Source: Phytopseudomonas punonensis
GTDB taxonomy: Bacteria > Pseudomonadota > Gammaproteobacteria > Pseudomonadales > Pseudomonadaceae
Reading direction: 5' to 3'
DNA: 64,000 bases
Assembly (NCBI RefSeq): GCF_900142655.1
Contig: NZ_FRBQ01000003.1
Coordinates: 250,060-314,059 of the forward strand
Both the position numbers and the translations under genes were made by a program. The notes under the pieces are model-generated. The model saw only the letters and a list, made by a program, of their open reading frames with translations, was not told the origin of the DNA and made no database searches. Below, in pieces: positions 10,335-20,342 of this stretch (the first letter of the stretch is position 1; each line of letters starts with the position of its first letter).

Positions 10335-11624
10335 ATGAGCCGCCGTGAGGGCTATGTGATCGATGTTCCCTATCCGTTGCATTTTCACAAGGAAATGCAA
10401 CCGGTGTGGATGAGCTACATCGCAACCAGTCTGGCGTGTAGCGCCCCGGATATCACGCAACCCTATCGATACTGCGAGCTAGGCTGTGGCGCGGGTATCA
10501 ATTTGCTGGTTGCAGCTGCGAGTAACCCGCTTGGCGAGTTCATTGGCGTGGATTTCAACAGCGGGCATATCGCACTTGCTCGGCAGGCTGCACAGCGCGT
10601 TGGGCTGACGAATGTGCAGTTCGTCGAAGCCAGCTTTAGCGATTTTGCTGGTCAGGAGCAGCAACCATTCGATTTCATCGCGTGCCATGGCACCTGGTCC
10701 TGGTTACCGCCCCAGGCCCAGGCCAGCATTCTGAAATCGCTTTACCGCTTTCTGAAGCCCGGTGGGCTGTTCTATCTGCACTATATGTGTCACCCCGGTG
10801 CCACGCGGCTGACCGCTATTCAGAAAGTCCTGCATGAAGTGTCGTTGGCCACGCCCGGTGACTCGACCAATGCTGTTCGCCAGGGCGTCGAGCTTCTGCG
10901 TTGCCTGGCGAATAACGGCGCCGGTGCCTTTGAGGACAATCCAGGTCTCAAAGATGAGTTGGCTGCACTGGAAAAGGAGCACGTGACCTACCTGGCACAC
11001 GACTTCCTGACAGATTTCTGGCGGCCACAACATTGCGCCGATGTGCATCGAGTCGTTGCTCAGGCCGAGCTGACTTACATCGGTAGTGCTGACTGCCTCG
11101 AGAACATGGATAGCCTGTCCATACCTGGCAACATTCAGCCTGTTCTCACTGGCTTGTCGTCGACCGCTTTGCGTGAAACGGTCAAGGACTTGGCGCGTAA
11201 CCAGCATCAACGTCTGGATATGTTTCAGCGCCAGCCCAGCGCCCTGAATGCCGAGCAGCATCTTCTGGAATTGGATCGCGTTTGCTTTATGGCACTGGAT
11301 TCGATGCCCGCGGCGGGAGGGCTGTCATTTGCCACGCCAATCGGCGTTGTTCCTGGGCCGGAGGCGATCTTTACCCCATTGCTCCGCCAATTGCTGGCGG
11401 GCCCTACGTCATTTTCCGAGTTGCGCTGTTTGCCCGCTTTCTCCAATGAGCCTGGTGTCTTGCTGCAGGCGTTGCAGATGCTGATGTGGGCCGGATACGC
11501 ACTCCCGATGCGAGCCGAGAAAACCGACGCACAGGCAGCTGGCAGGCTCGATGAATGGCTGGCGGCCAAGGCAGTAGCGCTGAGCCTGGTGCCTGAGTGC
11601 GGAACGGCAGTCATGCGCAAATAG
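10335..11624 (+). CDS. Class I SAM-dependent methyltransferase with C-terminal regulatory-type region
   Basis: A 429-aa predicted cytoplasmic enzyme. Residues about 45-160 form a Rossmann methyltransferase fold: the SAM loop CELGCGAGINLLVAA, the acidic end of strand 2 in IGVDFNSGHI, and a LKPGGLFYLHY strand after the catalytic face. The C-terminal 250 residues resemble the methyltransferase regulatory-domain class found on such enzymes in bacteria. The start is ATG 10335, with GGAG at 10325-10328. A TTG 18 nt upstream is less likely. It sits between a TonB receptor and a periplasmic binding protein, in the same direction, so it probably acts on the imported chelate or on its uptake machinery. 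The substrate is unknown. Confidence 0.75.
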   Translation: MSRREGYVIDVPYPLHFHKEMQPVWMSYIATSLACSAPDITQPYRYCELGCGAGINLLVAAASNPLGEFIGVDFNSGHIALARQAAQRVGLTNVQFVEASFSDFAGQEQQPFDFIACHGTWSWLPPQAQASILKSLYRFLKPGGLFYLHYMCHPGATRLTAIQKVLHEVSLATPGDSTNAVRQGVELLRCLANNGAGAFEDNPGLKDELAALEKEHVTYLAHDFLTDFWRPQHCADVHRVVAQAELTYIGSADCLENMDSLSIPGNIQPVLTGLSSTALRETVKDLARNQHQRLDMFQRQPSALNAEQHLLELDRVCFMALDSMPAAGGLSFATPIGVVPGPEAIFTPLLRQLLAGPTSFSELRCLPAFSNEPGVLLQALQMLMWAGYALPMRAEKTDAQAAGRLDEWLAAKAVALSLVPECGTAVMRK

Positions 11625-11684
11625 AGAGTGCCGCCTTTTGCTGTACCACGGCTGTTGGTTTCACATTAAACAAAGGATATTCCG

Positions 11685-12608
11685 ATGATCGCTAGCCTAT
11701 CCCGATGCTCACGCCTGCTGGCGCTATCTGGCCTGTTTGCTCTGTTGCCACTGGGCAGTGCACTGGCCGAGTCGCGCACCCTTGATACCGCCTACGGTGA
11801 GATCAAGCTGGCGAGCACGCCACAGCGTGTAGTCACCCTCGGTGAGAATGCGCTGGATGTGGCGCTTTCCGTTGGTGTGACGCCGTTGGGGAGCGTTGCC
11901 ACGCGCGGCGGCAGCGATGTATCTGCATACCTGAAGAGCAAGGCGGGCGACATCAAGATCGTCGGTACCGCGCGGGAAACCAATCTGGAATCGGTGTTCG
12001 CCCTGCAACCGGATCTGATTCTGGCTTCGCCGGAACTCAGCAGGGATCAGTACCAGAAACTTAGCCTGATCGCGCCGACCGTGGTGCCCAAGGGCAACTC
12101 GTTTGAAGACTGGCGCAACAACGTCGAGTTCTATGGCGAGGCGCTGGGCAAAAGTAGTGAAGCCAAGGCTGCTATCGCGGCGGTCGACGCGCGTATCGAT
12201 GCAGTCAAGGGCAAGATCGAACCGGGGCAAGTTGCTTCCGTAGTGCGCTGGAGCCCACAGGGGCCGGGCGTGATGTCCCAGCACCTGTTCGTCGGTCAAC
12301 TGCTCAGTCAGCTCGGTTTCAAGGGCACGGCGATGGCGGCGGAGCTGACTAAGAAGCCGCACAGCGATGCCCTGAGCCTGGAAAATCTGTCGCGAATCGA
12401 CGCCGACTGGTTGTTTCTCGCCACCCTCAACGCCGACGGCGACAAGGCCTTGGAGCAAGCGCGCCAGCAGCCGGCGTTCGCGCGCCTCAAGGCGGTCAGC
12501 AGCGGTCATGTGCAGAGCGTCGACGGGCAGATCTGGAGCAGCGGCAGTGGGCCGTTGGCCGCTAATGTGGTTCTCGATGACGTGGAAAAGGCCATCGCCG
12601 CGCAATGA
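11685..12608 (+). CDS. Periplasmic iron-siderophore/metal-chelate binding protein (FecB/FhuD type)
   Basis: A 307-aa periplasmic solute-binding protein of the helical-backbone class. It has a signal peptide (residues 1 to about 28, ending SALAES). The two-lobed fold signatures are visible: TPQRVVTLGENALDVALSVG near the N-terminus, LQPDLILASP at the lobe 1 hinge, and WSSGSGPLAA near the C-terminus. Ribosome site AAAGGA lies 7 nt before the ATG. Its stop overlaps the next start (ATGA), as is usual for an ABC importer operon. The substrate is probably a ferric chelate delivered by the upstream TonB receptor, but vitamin B12 or another metallophore cannot be excluded. Confidence 0.88.
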   Translation: MIASLSRCSRLLALSGLFALLPLGSALAESRTLDTAYGEIKLASTPQRVVTLGENALDVALSVGVTPLGSVATRGGSDVSAYLKSKAGDIKIVGTARETNLESVFALQPDLILASPELSRDQYQKLSLIAPTVVPKGNSFEDWRNNVEFYGEALGKSSEAKAAIAAVDARIDAVKGKIEPGQVASVVRWSPQGPGVMSQHLFVGQLLSQLGFKGTAMAAELTKKPHSDALSLENLSRIDADWLFLATLNADGDKALEQARQQPAFARLKAVSSGHVQSVDGQIWSSGSGPLAANVVLDDVEKAIAAQ

Positions 12609-13606
12609 GCCGTGTTGCGAAACCTGCTCGCCTGACGCTGGCCGGCGCGTTGGCATGGGTGAGCGCGGCGCTGGCGTTGTTGTGCCTCGCCAGCCTGCTG
12701 ATCGGGGCGGGGGAGGTGGGCATCCTGCGCAGCCTGTCGGCGCTCGCTGGCGCTGTGGATGATGAAGCTCGCTTTGTGCTGTTCGAACTGCGCCTGCCGC
12801 GCACGCTGCTGGGCGTGCTGGTCGGAGTCGCCTTGGGCGCTGCGGGCGTGGTGCTGCAAGCGGCCACCCGCAACCCGCTGGCTGAGCCCGGTCTGCTCGG
12901 CGTTAGCGCCGGAGCGTCCTTCGCCGTGGTGGTGGCGATCAGCCTGGGCGCCAGCGCGGCGACCCTGAACCTTGGTGTGGCCATCGCAGGCGCCATGGCC
13001 GGTTGCTTGCTGGTATTGCTGGTCACCCAGGTGCGCGGCGTTGGTGACGACCCGGTGCGCCTGGTGCTGGCCGGTGCCGCGTTCTCGGGCATTCTCACTG
13101 CGATCAGTACGCTGATTCTGCTGCACGACCAGCGCAGCGCCGACGAGATCCGCTTCTGGATCATCGGTGCTCTGACCGGTCGCCCCCAGGACGTGCTGGC
13201 CTGGAGCGCCCCCGGCCTGTTGCTGCTGGCGCCGCTGATTCGTCCACTGGCGGCCCTGGCCCTCGGCGAGAAGATGGCCACCGGGCTCGGTCATCATCCT
13301 GGTCTGACCCGCCTGGGCGCCTTGCTCGGCGTCGCCGTGCTGGTCGGTACCGCCACGGCGGCGGCCGGGCCCATGGCCTTCGTCGGCCTGGTGGTGCCCT
13401 TCGTGGCGCGCCGCCTGGTGGGGCCGGACATCCGCCGAACCATCGGTTTGTCACTATTACTGGGACCGATCATCGTGCTGTTCGCCGATATCCTATCGCG
13501 CCTGCTGGTCAGCCCCTACGAACTGCCGATTGGTGTGGTGACCGCGCTGATCGGTGCGCCAGTGCTGATCACGGTGGTGCGCAGCCACAGGTTGCCGACC
13601 CTATGA
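12605..13606 (+). CDS. FecCD-family ABC permease, subunit 1
   Basis: A 333-aa inner-membrane permease with about ten hydrophobic segments. Family boxes are RLPRTLLGVLVGVALGAAG near residue 60, RNPLAEPGLLGVSAG (about 90-105), and the cytoplasmic coupling region TGLGHHPGLTR. The C-terminus carries the GPMAFVGLVVPFVAR box typical of iron-siderophore permeases. It overlaps the upstream binding-protein gene and the downstream permease gene by 4 nt each, so all three are co-translated. It pairs with the next gene to form the channel. Confidence 0.9.
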   Translation: MSRVAKPARLTLAGALAWVSAALALLCLASLLIGAGEVGILRSLSALAGAVDDEARFVLFELRLPRTLLGVLVGVALGAAGVVLQAATRNPLAEPGLLGVSAGASFAVVVAISLGASAATLNLGVAIAGAMAGCLLVLLVTQVRGVGDDPVRLVLAGAAFSGILTAISTLILLHDQRSADEIRFWIIGALTGRPQDVLAWSAPGLLLLAPLIRPLAALALGEKMATGLGHHPGLTRLGALLGVAVLVGTATAAAGPMAFVGLVVPFVARRLVGPDIRRTIGLSLLLGPIIVLFADILSRLLVSPYELPIGVVTALIGAPVLITVVRSHRLPTL

Positions 13607-14661
13607 AAGCATCACCCTCACTCAGCGCGCCCCATGGCTACTGGTTGCTGGCGCTCGGCTCGCTGCGCGTGCTGCTCAATCGCCGAGGCGTGCTCGCCGC
13701 GCTGGGCCTTACGCTGGCCATCGTGATCATCACCGCTATCAGCCTGGCATCCGGTGCCGCCGGTCTGTCGCCGTGGACGGCGTTGGCCGCTGCGTTTGGC
13801 CAGGGTGAGCCCATGCACGTATTTCTGGTTCAGGAGTTGCGCCTGCAGCGCCTGGTCGCCGGCCTGTTGACGGGGGCGGCATTCGGCATCGGTGGTTGCC
13901 TGCTGCAAACCCTGGCACGCAATCGTCTGGCCACGCCGGGTGTGATCGGTATCGACGACGGCGCCACGGCCTTTGCCGTTGCCTCGATCGTCGCTGTACC
14001 CACGACCCTGGCACCTTCTGCGCTGGCGCTTACCGGCGCGACCACCGCCGCTGTATTGGCGTTTGGCTTGAGTGCCGGCGCGGGTGCCCGGGGTTATCGC
14101 TTCATCGTGGTCGGCATCGCCGTGGGCGCGGTGTTCGGCGCGCTGACCAACCTGATGCTGGCGCGAGCCGATATCGACGCCGCCAACGTCGCCTATCCCT
14201 GGACGGTTGGCAGCCTCAACGCGCGCCCCGCCCAAGCGGTGTGGCTGCTGGGGGGCGGCCTGCTGTTGAGCCTGCCGCTGGTCAAGTACCTAGCCCAGCG
14301 CCTGGAGCTGATGCGCTTTTCCGACAGCGTGGCAGTGGGCCTTGGCGTACGCCTCAAGGCCATGCGCCTCTGGACGTTGATCATTACGGTGCTGCTCACT
14401 GCGCTGGCCGTGGCGGTCGCTGGCCCAGTCGGGCTGGTGGCCCTCGCGGCACCAGAGATGGCCCGTTACCTGAGCGGCCATCGCGGGGTGCCGGTGCTGT
14501 GTTCGGCGCTTGCCGGTGCGCTGCTGATGACCGTCGCCGACTGGGTCGGGCGCACGTGGCTGGCGCCCATCGAGATTCCCGTCGGGGTGATCACCGCGGT
14601 GGTCGGCGGGCCTTACCTGCTGTGGATCCTGTTGCGCCAGCCGTCGCGCAAACTGACCTGA
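13603..14661 (+). CDS. FecCD-family ABC permease, subunit 2
   Basis: A 352-aa second permease half, homologous in layout to the preceding gene: LRLQRLVAGLLTGAAFGIGG, then RNRLATPGVIGIDDGATA, and near the C-terminus GPVGLVALAAPEMARYL. It has about ten membrane segments plus an extra cytoplasmic N-terminus of about 25 residues. Its start is inside the stop codon of subunit 1 (ATGA). Divergence between the two subunits indicates a heterodimeric channel rather than a recent duplication. Confidence 0.9.
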   Translation: MKASPSLSAPHGYWLLALGSLRVLLNRRGVLAALGLTLAIVIITAISLASGAAGLSPWTALAAAFGQGEPMHVFLVQELRLQRLVAGLLTGAAFGIGGCLLQTLARNRLATPGVIGIDDGATAFAVASIVAVPTTLAPSALALTGATTAAVLAFGLSAGAGARGYRFIVVGIAVGAVFGALTNLMLARADIDAANVAYPWTVGSLNARPAQAVWLLGGGLLLSLPLVKYLAQRLELMRFSDSVAVGLGVRLKAMRLWTLIITVLLTALAVAVAGPVGLVALAAPEMARYLSGHRGVPVLCSALAGALLMTVADWVGRTWLAPIEIPVGVITAVVGGPYLLWILLRQPSRKLT

Positions 14662-14698
14662 AAGGCCGCCCACGCGCGGCTGCTGTGGAGCTGAACCC

Positions 14699-15517
14699 AT
14701 GACCACCTCCTATCTGTTCGCCACCAGGCCCGAGGCCGTGGTCACCCTGCAGGCCGAGCGTCTGAGCCTGGGTTACCCGCAGGCGGCGATCATCGACGAC
14801 TTGTCCCTGCGCATCCCGCCGGGGCAGGTCACCGCCATCGTTGGCCCCAATGGCTGTGGCAAGTCTACGCTGCTGGCGGGGCTGTCGCGTCTGCACAAAC
14901 CCACGGCCGGCGCGGTGATGCTCAACGGCAAGGCGATCGGCAGCCTGCCGTCCAAACAGGTCGCCCGGCAACTGGCGCTGCTGCCCCAGGACGCCAGCGC
15001 GCCGGACGGGCTGACCGTCTCCGAGCTGATTCGCTTCGGCCGCCAGCCGCACCAGAGCCTGCTGCGTCAATGGTCGGCGGAGGATCAGGCGATCGTCGAC
15101 GAAGCGCTGCGCGTGGCTGACCTGCAGGCTCTGGCCGAGCGCCCGCTGGAGTCGATGTCCGGCGGCCAGCGCCAGCGCGCCTGGATCGCCATGGCGGTGG
15201 CCCAGCAGACGCCACTGTTGCTGCTCGACGAGCCGACCTCGGCGCTGGATCTCGGCCATCAGATCGAAGTCTTCGAGCTGATTCGCGACCTCGCCGCGGC
15301 AGGCAAGACCGTGGTCATGGTGGTGCACGACCTGTCCAGTGCCTGCCGTTACGCTGACCATCTGGTGGCAATGAAAGCCGGGCAGATCGTCGCCGAGGGT
15401 GCGCCGAGCGTCATCGTCACGCCTGATGTGGTCGAGCAGCTCTACGACGTGCGCTGCACGCTGATGAGTGATCCGCTCAGCGGCACGCCGATCATTGCCG
15501 GCATCATGCGGCGTTAG
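14699..15517 (+). CDS. ABC transporter ATPase of the FecE/FhuC type
   Basis: A 272-aa cytoplasmic ATPase that powers the two permeases. It has Walker A GPNGCGKST (residues 49-57), the Q-loop LLPQDAS, signature SMSGGQRQRAWIAM, Walker B LLLLDEPTSALD and switch His in VVHDLSS. All are intact. It starts 37 nt after the second permease and closes the uptake operon. The following 195 nt contain no clear terminator before cysM. Confidence 0.92.
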   Translation: MTTSYLFATRPEAVVTLQAERLSLGYPQAAIIDDLSLRIPPGQVTAIVGPNGCGKSTLLAGLSRLHKPTAGAVMLNGKAIGSLPSKQVARQLALLPQDASAPDGLTVSELIRFGRQPHQSLLRQWSAEDQAIVDEALRVADLQALAERPLESMSGGQRQRAWIAMAVAQQTPLLLLDEPTSALDLGHQIEVFELIRDLAAAGKTVVMVVHDLSSACRYADHLVAMKAGQIVAEGAPSVIVTPDVVEQLYDVRCTLMSDPLSGTPIIAGIMRR

Positions 15518-15712
15518 ATGAATCGGTTATCAGCTTAGATCGCCTGGTTAGCCGGCTCCTGTGTGCTGACCGCAAAGGCCGATGAATGCGGGCTCTGGCG
15601 CGAGCGGGTCGCGATGTGACGCCCGGTTGTCGCGCGCAGCGGGGAGTAGGGGTTGCGCCCATTTGCCGGTATCATGACCGCCCCCTGCAGCCGTCTGGAC
15701 CCGATCGACGCC

Positions 15713-16618
15713 ATGACCCCGCAATACCCTACGATCGCCGAATGCGTCGGCAACACGCCCCTGGTTCGCCTGCAACGCCTGCCGGGCAATACCAGCAACA
15801 CCCTGCTGGTGAAGCTCGAAGGCAACAATCCGGCCGGCTCGGTGAAAGATCGCCCGGCGCTGTCGATGATCACCCGCGCCGAACTGCGTGGTGATATCCA
15901 GCCCGGCGACACGCTGATCGAGGCGACCTCCGGCAACACCGGCATCGCCCTGGCCATGGCCGCAGCGATCAAGGGTTACAAGATGATCCTGATCATGCCG
16001 GACAACTCCAGTGCCGAGCGCAAGGCGGCGATGACCGCCTACGGCGCCGAGCTGATTCTGGTCAGCAAGGAGGAAGGCATGGAAGGCGCCCGCGACCTCG
16101 CGTTGGCCATGCAGGCCGATGGCCGTGGCAAGGTGCTCGACCAATTCGCCAACGGCGACAACCCGGTCGCCCATTACACGGGCACCGGCCCGGAAATCTG
16201 GCGCCAGACCGGCGGGCAGATTACCCATTTCATTAGCTCCATGGGCACTACCGGCACCATCATGGGCGTGTCGCATTACCTCAAGGAGCAGAATCCGGAG
16301 GTGCAGATCGTCGGCCTGCAGCCGATGGAAGGTGCGGCGATTCCGGGCATCCGCCGTTGGCCGCAAGAGTACCTGCCGAAGATCTTCGACTCCGAGCGCG
16401 TCGACCGCATCGTCGACATGGCCCAGGCCGAAGCCGAGGACGTGATGCGCCGCATGGCCCGTGAAGAGGGCATCTTCTGCGGCGTGTCGTCCGGTGGTTC
16501 GGTGGCGGCCATGCTGCGCCTGTCTCAGGAACTGGAGAATGCGGTACTGGTTGCCATCATCTGTGATCGCGGCGACCGCTACCTTTCCACCGGTGTATAC
16601 GACGCCCCGGAGAACTGA
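15713..16618 (+). CDS. cysM: Cysteine synthase B (O-acetylserine sulfhydrylase)
   Basis: A PLP enzyme that makes cysteine from O-acetylserine and sulfide or thiosulfate. The 301-aa protein has the PLP-lysine in [12 protein letters not shown] (Lys45), the substrate loop [16 protein letters not shown] and the phosphate-binding GTTGTIMG. The ATG at 15713 gives the family's start [20 protein letters not shown]. An ATG 60 nt upstream adds non-conserved sequence. Its stop overlaps the rlmD start by one base (TGATG), so the two genes form an operon. Confidence 0.95.
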   Translation: MTPQYPTIAECVGNTPLVRLQRLPGNTSNTLLVKLEGNNPAGSVKDRPALSMITRAELRGDIQPGDTLIEATSGNTGIALAMAAAIKGYKMILIMPDNSSAERKAAMTAYGAELILVSKEEGMEGARDLALAMQADGRGKVLDQFANGDNPVAHYTGTGPEIWRQTGGQITHFISSMGTTGTIMGVSHYLKEQNPEVQIVGLQPMEGAAIPGIRRWPQEYLPKIFDSERVDRIVDMAQAEAEDVMRRMAREEGIFCGVSSGGSVAAMLRLSQELENAVLVAIICDRGDRYLSTGVYDAPEN

Positions 16619-17967
16619 TGGCTCGCAAGAATGGCGGCCTGCGCTTTCAGCCGAGCGGCGGCACGCGTGCGCCCGTGGTGCCGGTGGGCAAGAAGCAGCG
16701 CCTGAAGATCGAGCGCCTGGCCAATGATGGCCGTGGCATCGCTTTTCTCGACGGGCGCACCTGGTTCGTCAGCGGCGGGCTGCCGGGCGAAGAGGTTGAG
16801 GCCCGCGTGCTCGATGCGCGCAGCAAGGTGATCGACGCTCGTGCCGAACGGGTGTTCCAGGCCAGCCCCGAACGCCGTCAGGAACCCTGCGTGCATGCGC
16901 GCATCTGCGGCGGCTGTAGCGTGCAGCACATCCCCCATGCCGAGCAGCTGGCGCTCAAGCAGCGCATGGTCGCCGAGCAGCTGCAGCGCCTCGGTGGCGT
17001 GCAGCCGGAAACCTGGGCCGAGCCGCTGGCCAGCCCCGAATTCGCGTATCGGCGCCGGGCACGTATCGCCGTGCGTTGGGACATGCGGCAAAAGCGTCTG
17101 GAAGTCGGTTTCCGCGCGGCAGCCAGCCAAGACATCATCGCCATTGGCGAATGCCCAGTGCTGGTCGACCCCTTGCAGCCGATTCTGCGAGCGCTGCCCG
17201 CTGCCCTGAGTGGCCTGCAGTCGCCTCGCTCGATTGGCCATGTCGAGCTGTTCCAGGGTACCGCCAGCGCGGTGCTGGTGCGCCACACCGAAGCACTGAA
17301 CGATGTGGATCTGGCCAGCTTGGAGGCATTCTGCTCGGTGCATCACGCGCAGCTGTGGCTGCAAGGCGAGGGTGAGCCGCAGCCGGCGGACGCTACGCAG
17401 CAGCTCGGCTATCCTCTCGACAGTTGGAATCTGCAGCTGGCCTATCGCCCAGGCGATTTCGTGCAGGTCAACGCTGCCGTCAACGAAGCGATGGTCGCCC
17501 AGGCGTTGCAATGGTTAGCGCCTGGTAAAGATGAGCGGGTGCTGGACCTGTTCTGCGGGCTGGGCAACTTCGCCTTGCCGCTGGCCCAGCAGGCGCGTGA
17601 AGTGATTGCCGTGGAAGGCGTGCAAGCGATGGTCGCGCGCGCCGCGGATAACGCGCGAAGCAACGGCCTGAGCAATGCGCACTTTCATCAGGCTGACCTG
17701 TCCAACTCGCTGGCCGATGCCGGCTGGGCTGCAGGCGGTTTCGATGCCATCGTGCTCGACCCGCCGCGCGACGGCGCGCTGCAGGTGGTGCAGCAAATGG
17801 CCAGTCTTGGCGCCAGTCGCCTGGTCTATGTATCGTGCAACCCGACGACCCTGGCGCGTGACAGTGGCGAATTGTTGCAGCAAGGCTACCGGTTGAAAAA
17901 AGCCGGTATTCTGGACATGTTTCCGCAGACGGCCCACGTGGAAGCGATGGCGCTGTTCGAGCGTTGA
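16618..17967 (+). CDS. rlmD: 23S rRNA (uracil-1939-C5) methyltransferase
   Basis: A 449-aa SAM enzyme that methylates U1939 of 23S rRNA. An N-terminal TRAM domain (about 23-82) is followed by iron-sulfur cysteines in [10 protein letters not shown] (91, 97, 100) and GECPVL. The methyltransferase core has [16 protein letters not shown] and [12 protein letters not shown], and the catalytic nucleophile is in [13 protein letters not shown]. All cluster ligands are present. Translationally coupled to cysM. Confidence 0.95.
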   Translation: MARKNGGLRFQPSGGTRAPVVPVGKKQRLKIERLANDGRGIAFLDGRTWFVSGGLPGEEVEARVLDARSKVIDARAERVFQASPERRQEPCVHARICGGCSVQHIPHAEQLALKQRMVAEQLQRLGGVQPETWAEPLASPEFAYRRRARIAVRWDMRQKRLEVGFRAAASQDIIAIGECPVLVDPLQPILRALPAALSGLQSPRSIGHVELFQGTASAVLVRHTEALNDVDLASLEAFCSVHHAQLWLQGEGEPQPADATQQLGYPLDSWNLQLAYRPGDFVQVNAAVNEAMVAQALQWLAPGKDERVLDLFCGLGNFALPLAQQAREVIAVEGVQAMVARAADNARSNGLSNAHFHQADLSNSLADAGWAAGGFDAIVLDPPRDGALQVVQQMASLGASRLVYVSCNPTTLARDSGELLQQGYRLKKAGILDMFPQTAHVEAMALFER

Positions 17968-18084
17968 GATACCAGAATCAAGTTCAGTGGCGCACAGGAA
18001 TTGCGCTGATGTGGTCATACCGACCGGCTCGCAGAAGCCCGGCGACATTTAGCGGGGCGTGCCCCGTGAAAGGGAAGGTAATAG

Positions 18085-20334
18085 ATGGTTCAGGTTAGAG
18101 CGCACCAGCCCATCAACGATGATGGCAGTATCAATCTCGAGGCCTGGCTGGAGCACGTTACGAGTGTCGACCCCGCACTCGATCGTGATGCCCTGCGCGC
18201 TGCCTGCGAGTTCGCCCGAGCGGCCGAGCAGCAGGCCAATGCGGCGCAGAATCTGTGGACCGAAGGCTACTCCAGCTTCGGTGCCGGATTGGAAATCGCC
18301 GAGATCCTCGCTGATCTCAAGCTCGATCAGGATTCGCTGGTCGCTGCGGTCATCTATCGCGGCGTGCGCGAAGGCAAGATTCCCCTGGCTGATGTGCGCC
18401 AGCGCTTCGGGCCGGTGGTGGCCAAGCTGATCGAAGGTGTGCTGCGCATGGCGGCCATCAGCGCCAGTCTCAACCCGCGTGGTGAATCCCTGGTGCTGGG
18501 CTCCCAAGCCCAGGTCGATAACCTGCGCAAAATGCTGGTGGCGATGGTCGACGACGTACGTGTCGCGCTGATCAAACTGGCTGAACGAACCTGCGCGATC
18601 CGTGCGGTGAAAGACACCGACGAAGAGCGCCGCCAGCGCGTCGCCCGCGAAGTCTTCGATATCTACGCGCCGCTGGCGCATCGCCTGGGCATCGGCCATA
18701 TCAAATGGGAGCTGGAGGATTTGTCCTTCCGCTACTTGGAGCCCGAGCAGTACAAGCAGATTGCCAACCTGTTGCACGAGCGCCGCCTGGATCGTGAGCA
18801 CTACATCAATGAAGTGATGGAGCAGCTGCGCGACGAGCTCGAGGCTACCGGGATCAAGGCCGACATCAGCGGCCGGGCGAAACACATTTATTCGATCTGG
18901 CGCAAAATGCAGCGCAAAGGTCTGCAGTTCAGCCAGATCTACGACGTGCGCGCGGTACGCGTGCTGGTGCCGGCCGTGCGCGACTGCTACACCGCGCTGG
19001 GTATCGTGCACACGCTGTGGCGACACATTCCCAAAGAGTTCGACGACTACATCGCCAACCCCAAGGAAAACGGCTACCGCTCGCTGCACACTGCGGTGCT
19101 TGGCCCCGAGGGCAAGGTGCTGGAGGTGCAGATTCGAACCTCGAACATGCACGAAGAAGCCGAGCTCGGCGTCTGCGCCCACTGGCGCTATAAGGGCACA
19201 GACGTCAAATCGGGCGCTAGCAGCCATTACGAAGAAAAGATCTCCTGGCTGCGTCAGGTACTGGAGTGGCATGAGGAGCTGGGCGACATTGGCGGGCTAG
19301 CCGAACAGCTGCGCGTCGATATCGAGCCGGATCGGGTTTATGTATTCACCCCTGACGGCCACGCCATCGACCTGCCAAAGGGCGCTACACCGCTGGACTT
19401 TGCCTACCGCGTGCACACCGAAATCGGCCATAACTGCCGTGGCGCCAAGATCAATGGGCGGATCGTGCCGCTCACCTACAGCCTGCAGACCGGCGAGCAG
19501 GTCGAGATCATCACCAGCAAGCAGGGCACGCCGAGCCGTGACTGGCTGAACTCCAACCTGGGTTACGTGACCACCTCGCGGGCGCGGGCGAAGATCGTGC
19601 ACTGGTTCAAGCTGCAGGATCGCGACCAGAATGTCGCCGCCGGCAAGGTCATGCTCGAGCGCGAGCTGGCGCGGGTTGCGCTGCCGGCGGTGGACTTCGA
19701 GAAGCTTGCCGAGAAGGCCAATCTCAAGACCGCCGAAGACATGTTCGCCTCGCTGGGCGCGGGGGATCTGCGCCTGGCGCAGTTGGTCAACCTGGCCCAG
19801 CAACTGGTCGAGCCGGAGCGTGGCAACGAGCAGCTTGAGCTGATCCCGCGCAAGGCCCAAGGCTTCAAGCCGGGCAAGCGTGGCGATATTCAGATTCAGG
19901 GCGTGGGCAACCTGATGACGCAGATGGCCGGCTGCTGCCAGCCACTGCCGGGCGACCCTATCGTCGGCTACATCACTCTCGGCCGTGGCGTCAGCATTCA
20001 TCGCCAGGACTGTGCGGCGGTGCTGCAGCTCGGCGGGCGCGAGCCCGAGCGAATCATCCAGGTCAGCTGGGGCCCGGTGCCGGTGCAGACCTATCCGGTG
20101 GATATCATCATCCGCGCCTACGACCGTTCCGGCCTGTTGCGCGATGTGACGCAGATGCTGCTCAACGAGAAGCTCAACGTGCTGGCGGTCAATACCCGCT
20201 CCAACAAGGAAGACAACACGGCCTCAATGTCGCTGACCGTGGAAATTCCGGGGCTGGACGCGTTGGGCCGCCTGCTGGGCCGTATCTCGCAGTTGCCTAA
20301 CATCATCGAAGCGCGTCGCCACCGGGCGCCTTGA
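18085..20334 (+). CDS. relA: GTP pyrophosphokinase (stringent response synthetase I)
   Basis: A 749-aa (p)ppGpp synthetase activated by uncharged tRNA on ribosomes. The N-terminal hydrolase-like domain is present, but its His-Asp motif is replaced (AAVIYRGVREG), so it should be hydrolase-dead, the mark of RelA rather than SpoT. The synthetase domain has IYSIWRKMQRKG and IYDVRAVRVLV. TGS (about 385-450, VYVFTPDGHAIDLPKGATPLDFAY), a zinc-finger/CC region and C-terminal ACT domain follow. Ribosome site GGAAGG precedes the ATG. It is followed by a perfect palindrome and mazG. Confidence 0.96.
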   Translation: MVQVRAHQPINDDGSINLEAWLEHVTSVDPALDRDALRAACEFARAAEQQANAAQNLWTEGYSSFGAGLEIAEILADLKLDQDSLVAAVIYRGVREGKIPLADVRQRFGPVVAKLIEGVLRMAAISASLNPRGESLVLGSQAQVDNLRKMLVAMVDDVRVALIKLAERTCAIRAVKDTDEERRQRVAREVFDIYAPLAHRLGIGHIKWELEDLSFRYLEPEQYKQIANLLHERRLDREHYINEVMEQLRDELEATGIKADISGRAKHIYSIWRKMQRKGLQFSQIYDVRAVRVLVPAVRDCYTALGIVHTLWRHIPKEFDDYIANPKENGYRSLHTAVLGPEGKVLEVQIRTSNMHEEAELGVCAHWRYKGTDVKSGASSHYEEKISWLRQVLEWHEELGDIGGLAEQLRVDIEPDRVYVFTPDGHAIDLPKGATPLDFAYRVHTEIGHNCRGAKINGRIVPLTYSLQTGEQVEIITSKQGTPSRDWLNSNLGYVTTSRARAKIVHWFKLQDRDQNVAAGKVMLERELARVALPAVDFEKLAEKANLKTAEDMFASLGAGDLRLAQLVNLAQQLVEPERGNEQLELIPRKAQGFKPGKRGDIQIQGVGNLMTQMAGCCQPLPGDPIVGYITLGRGVSIHRQDCAAVLQLGGREPERIIQVSWGPVPVQTYPVDIIIRAYDRSGLLRDVTQMLLNEKLNVLAVNTRSNKEDNTASMSLTVEIPGLDALGRLLGRISQLPNIIEARRHRAP

Positions 20335-20342
20335 GCTGCTAG

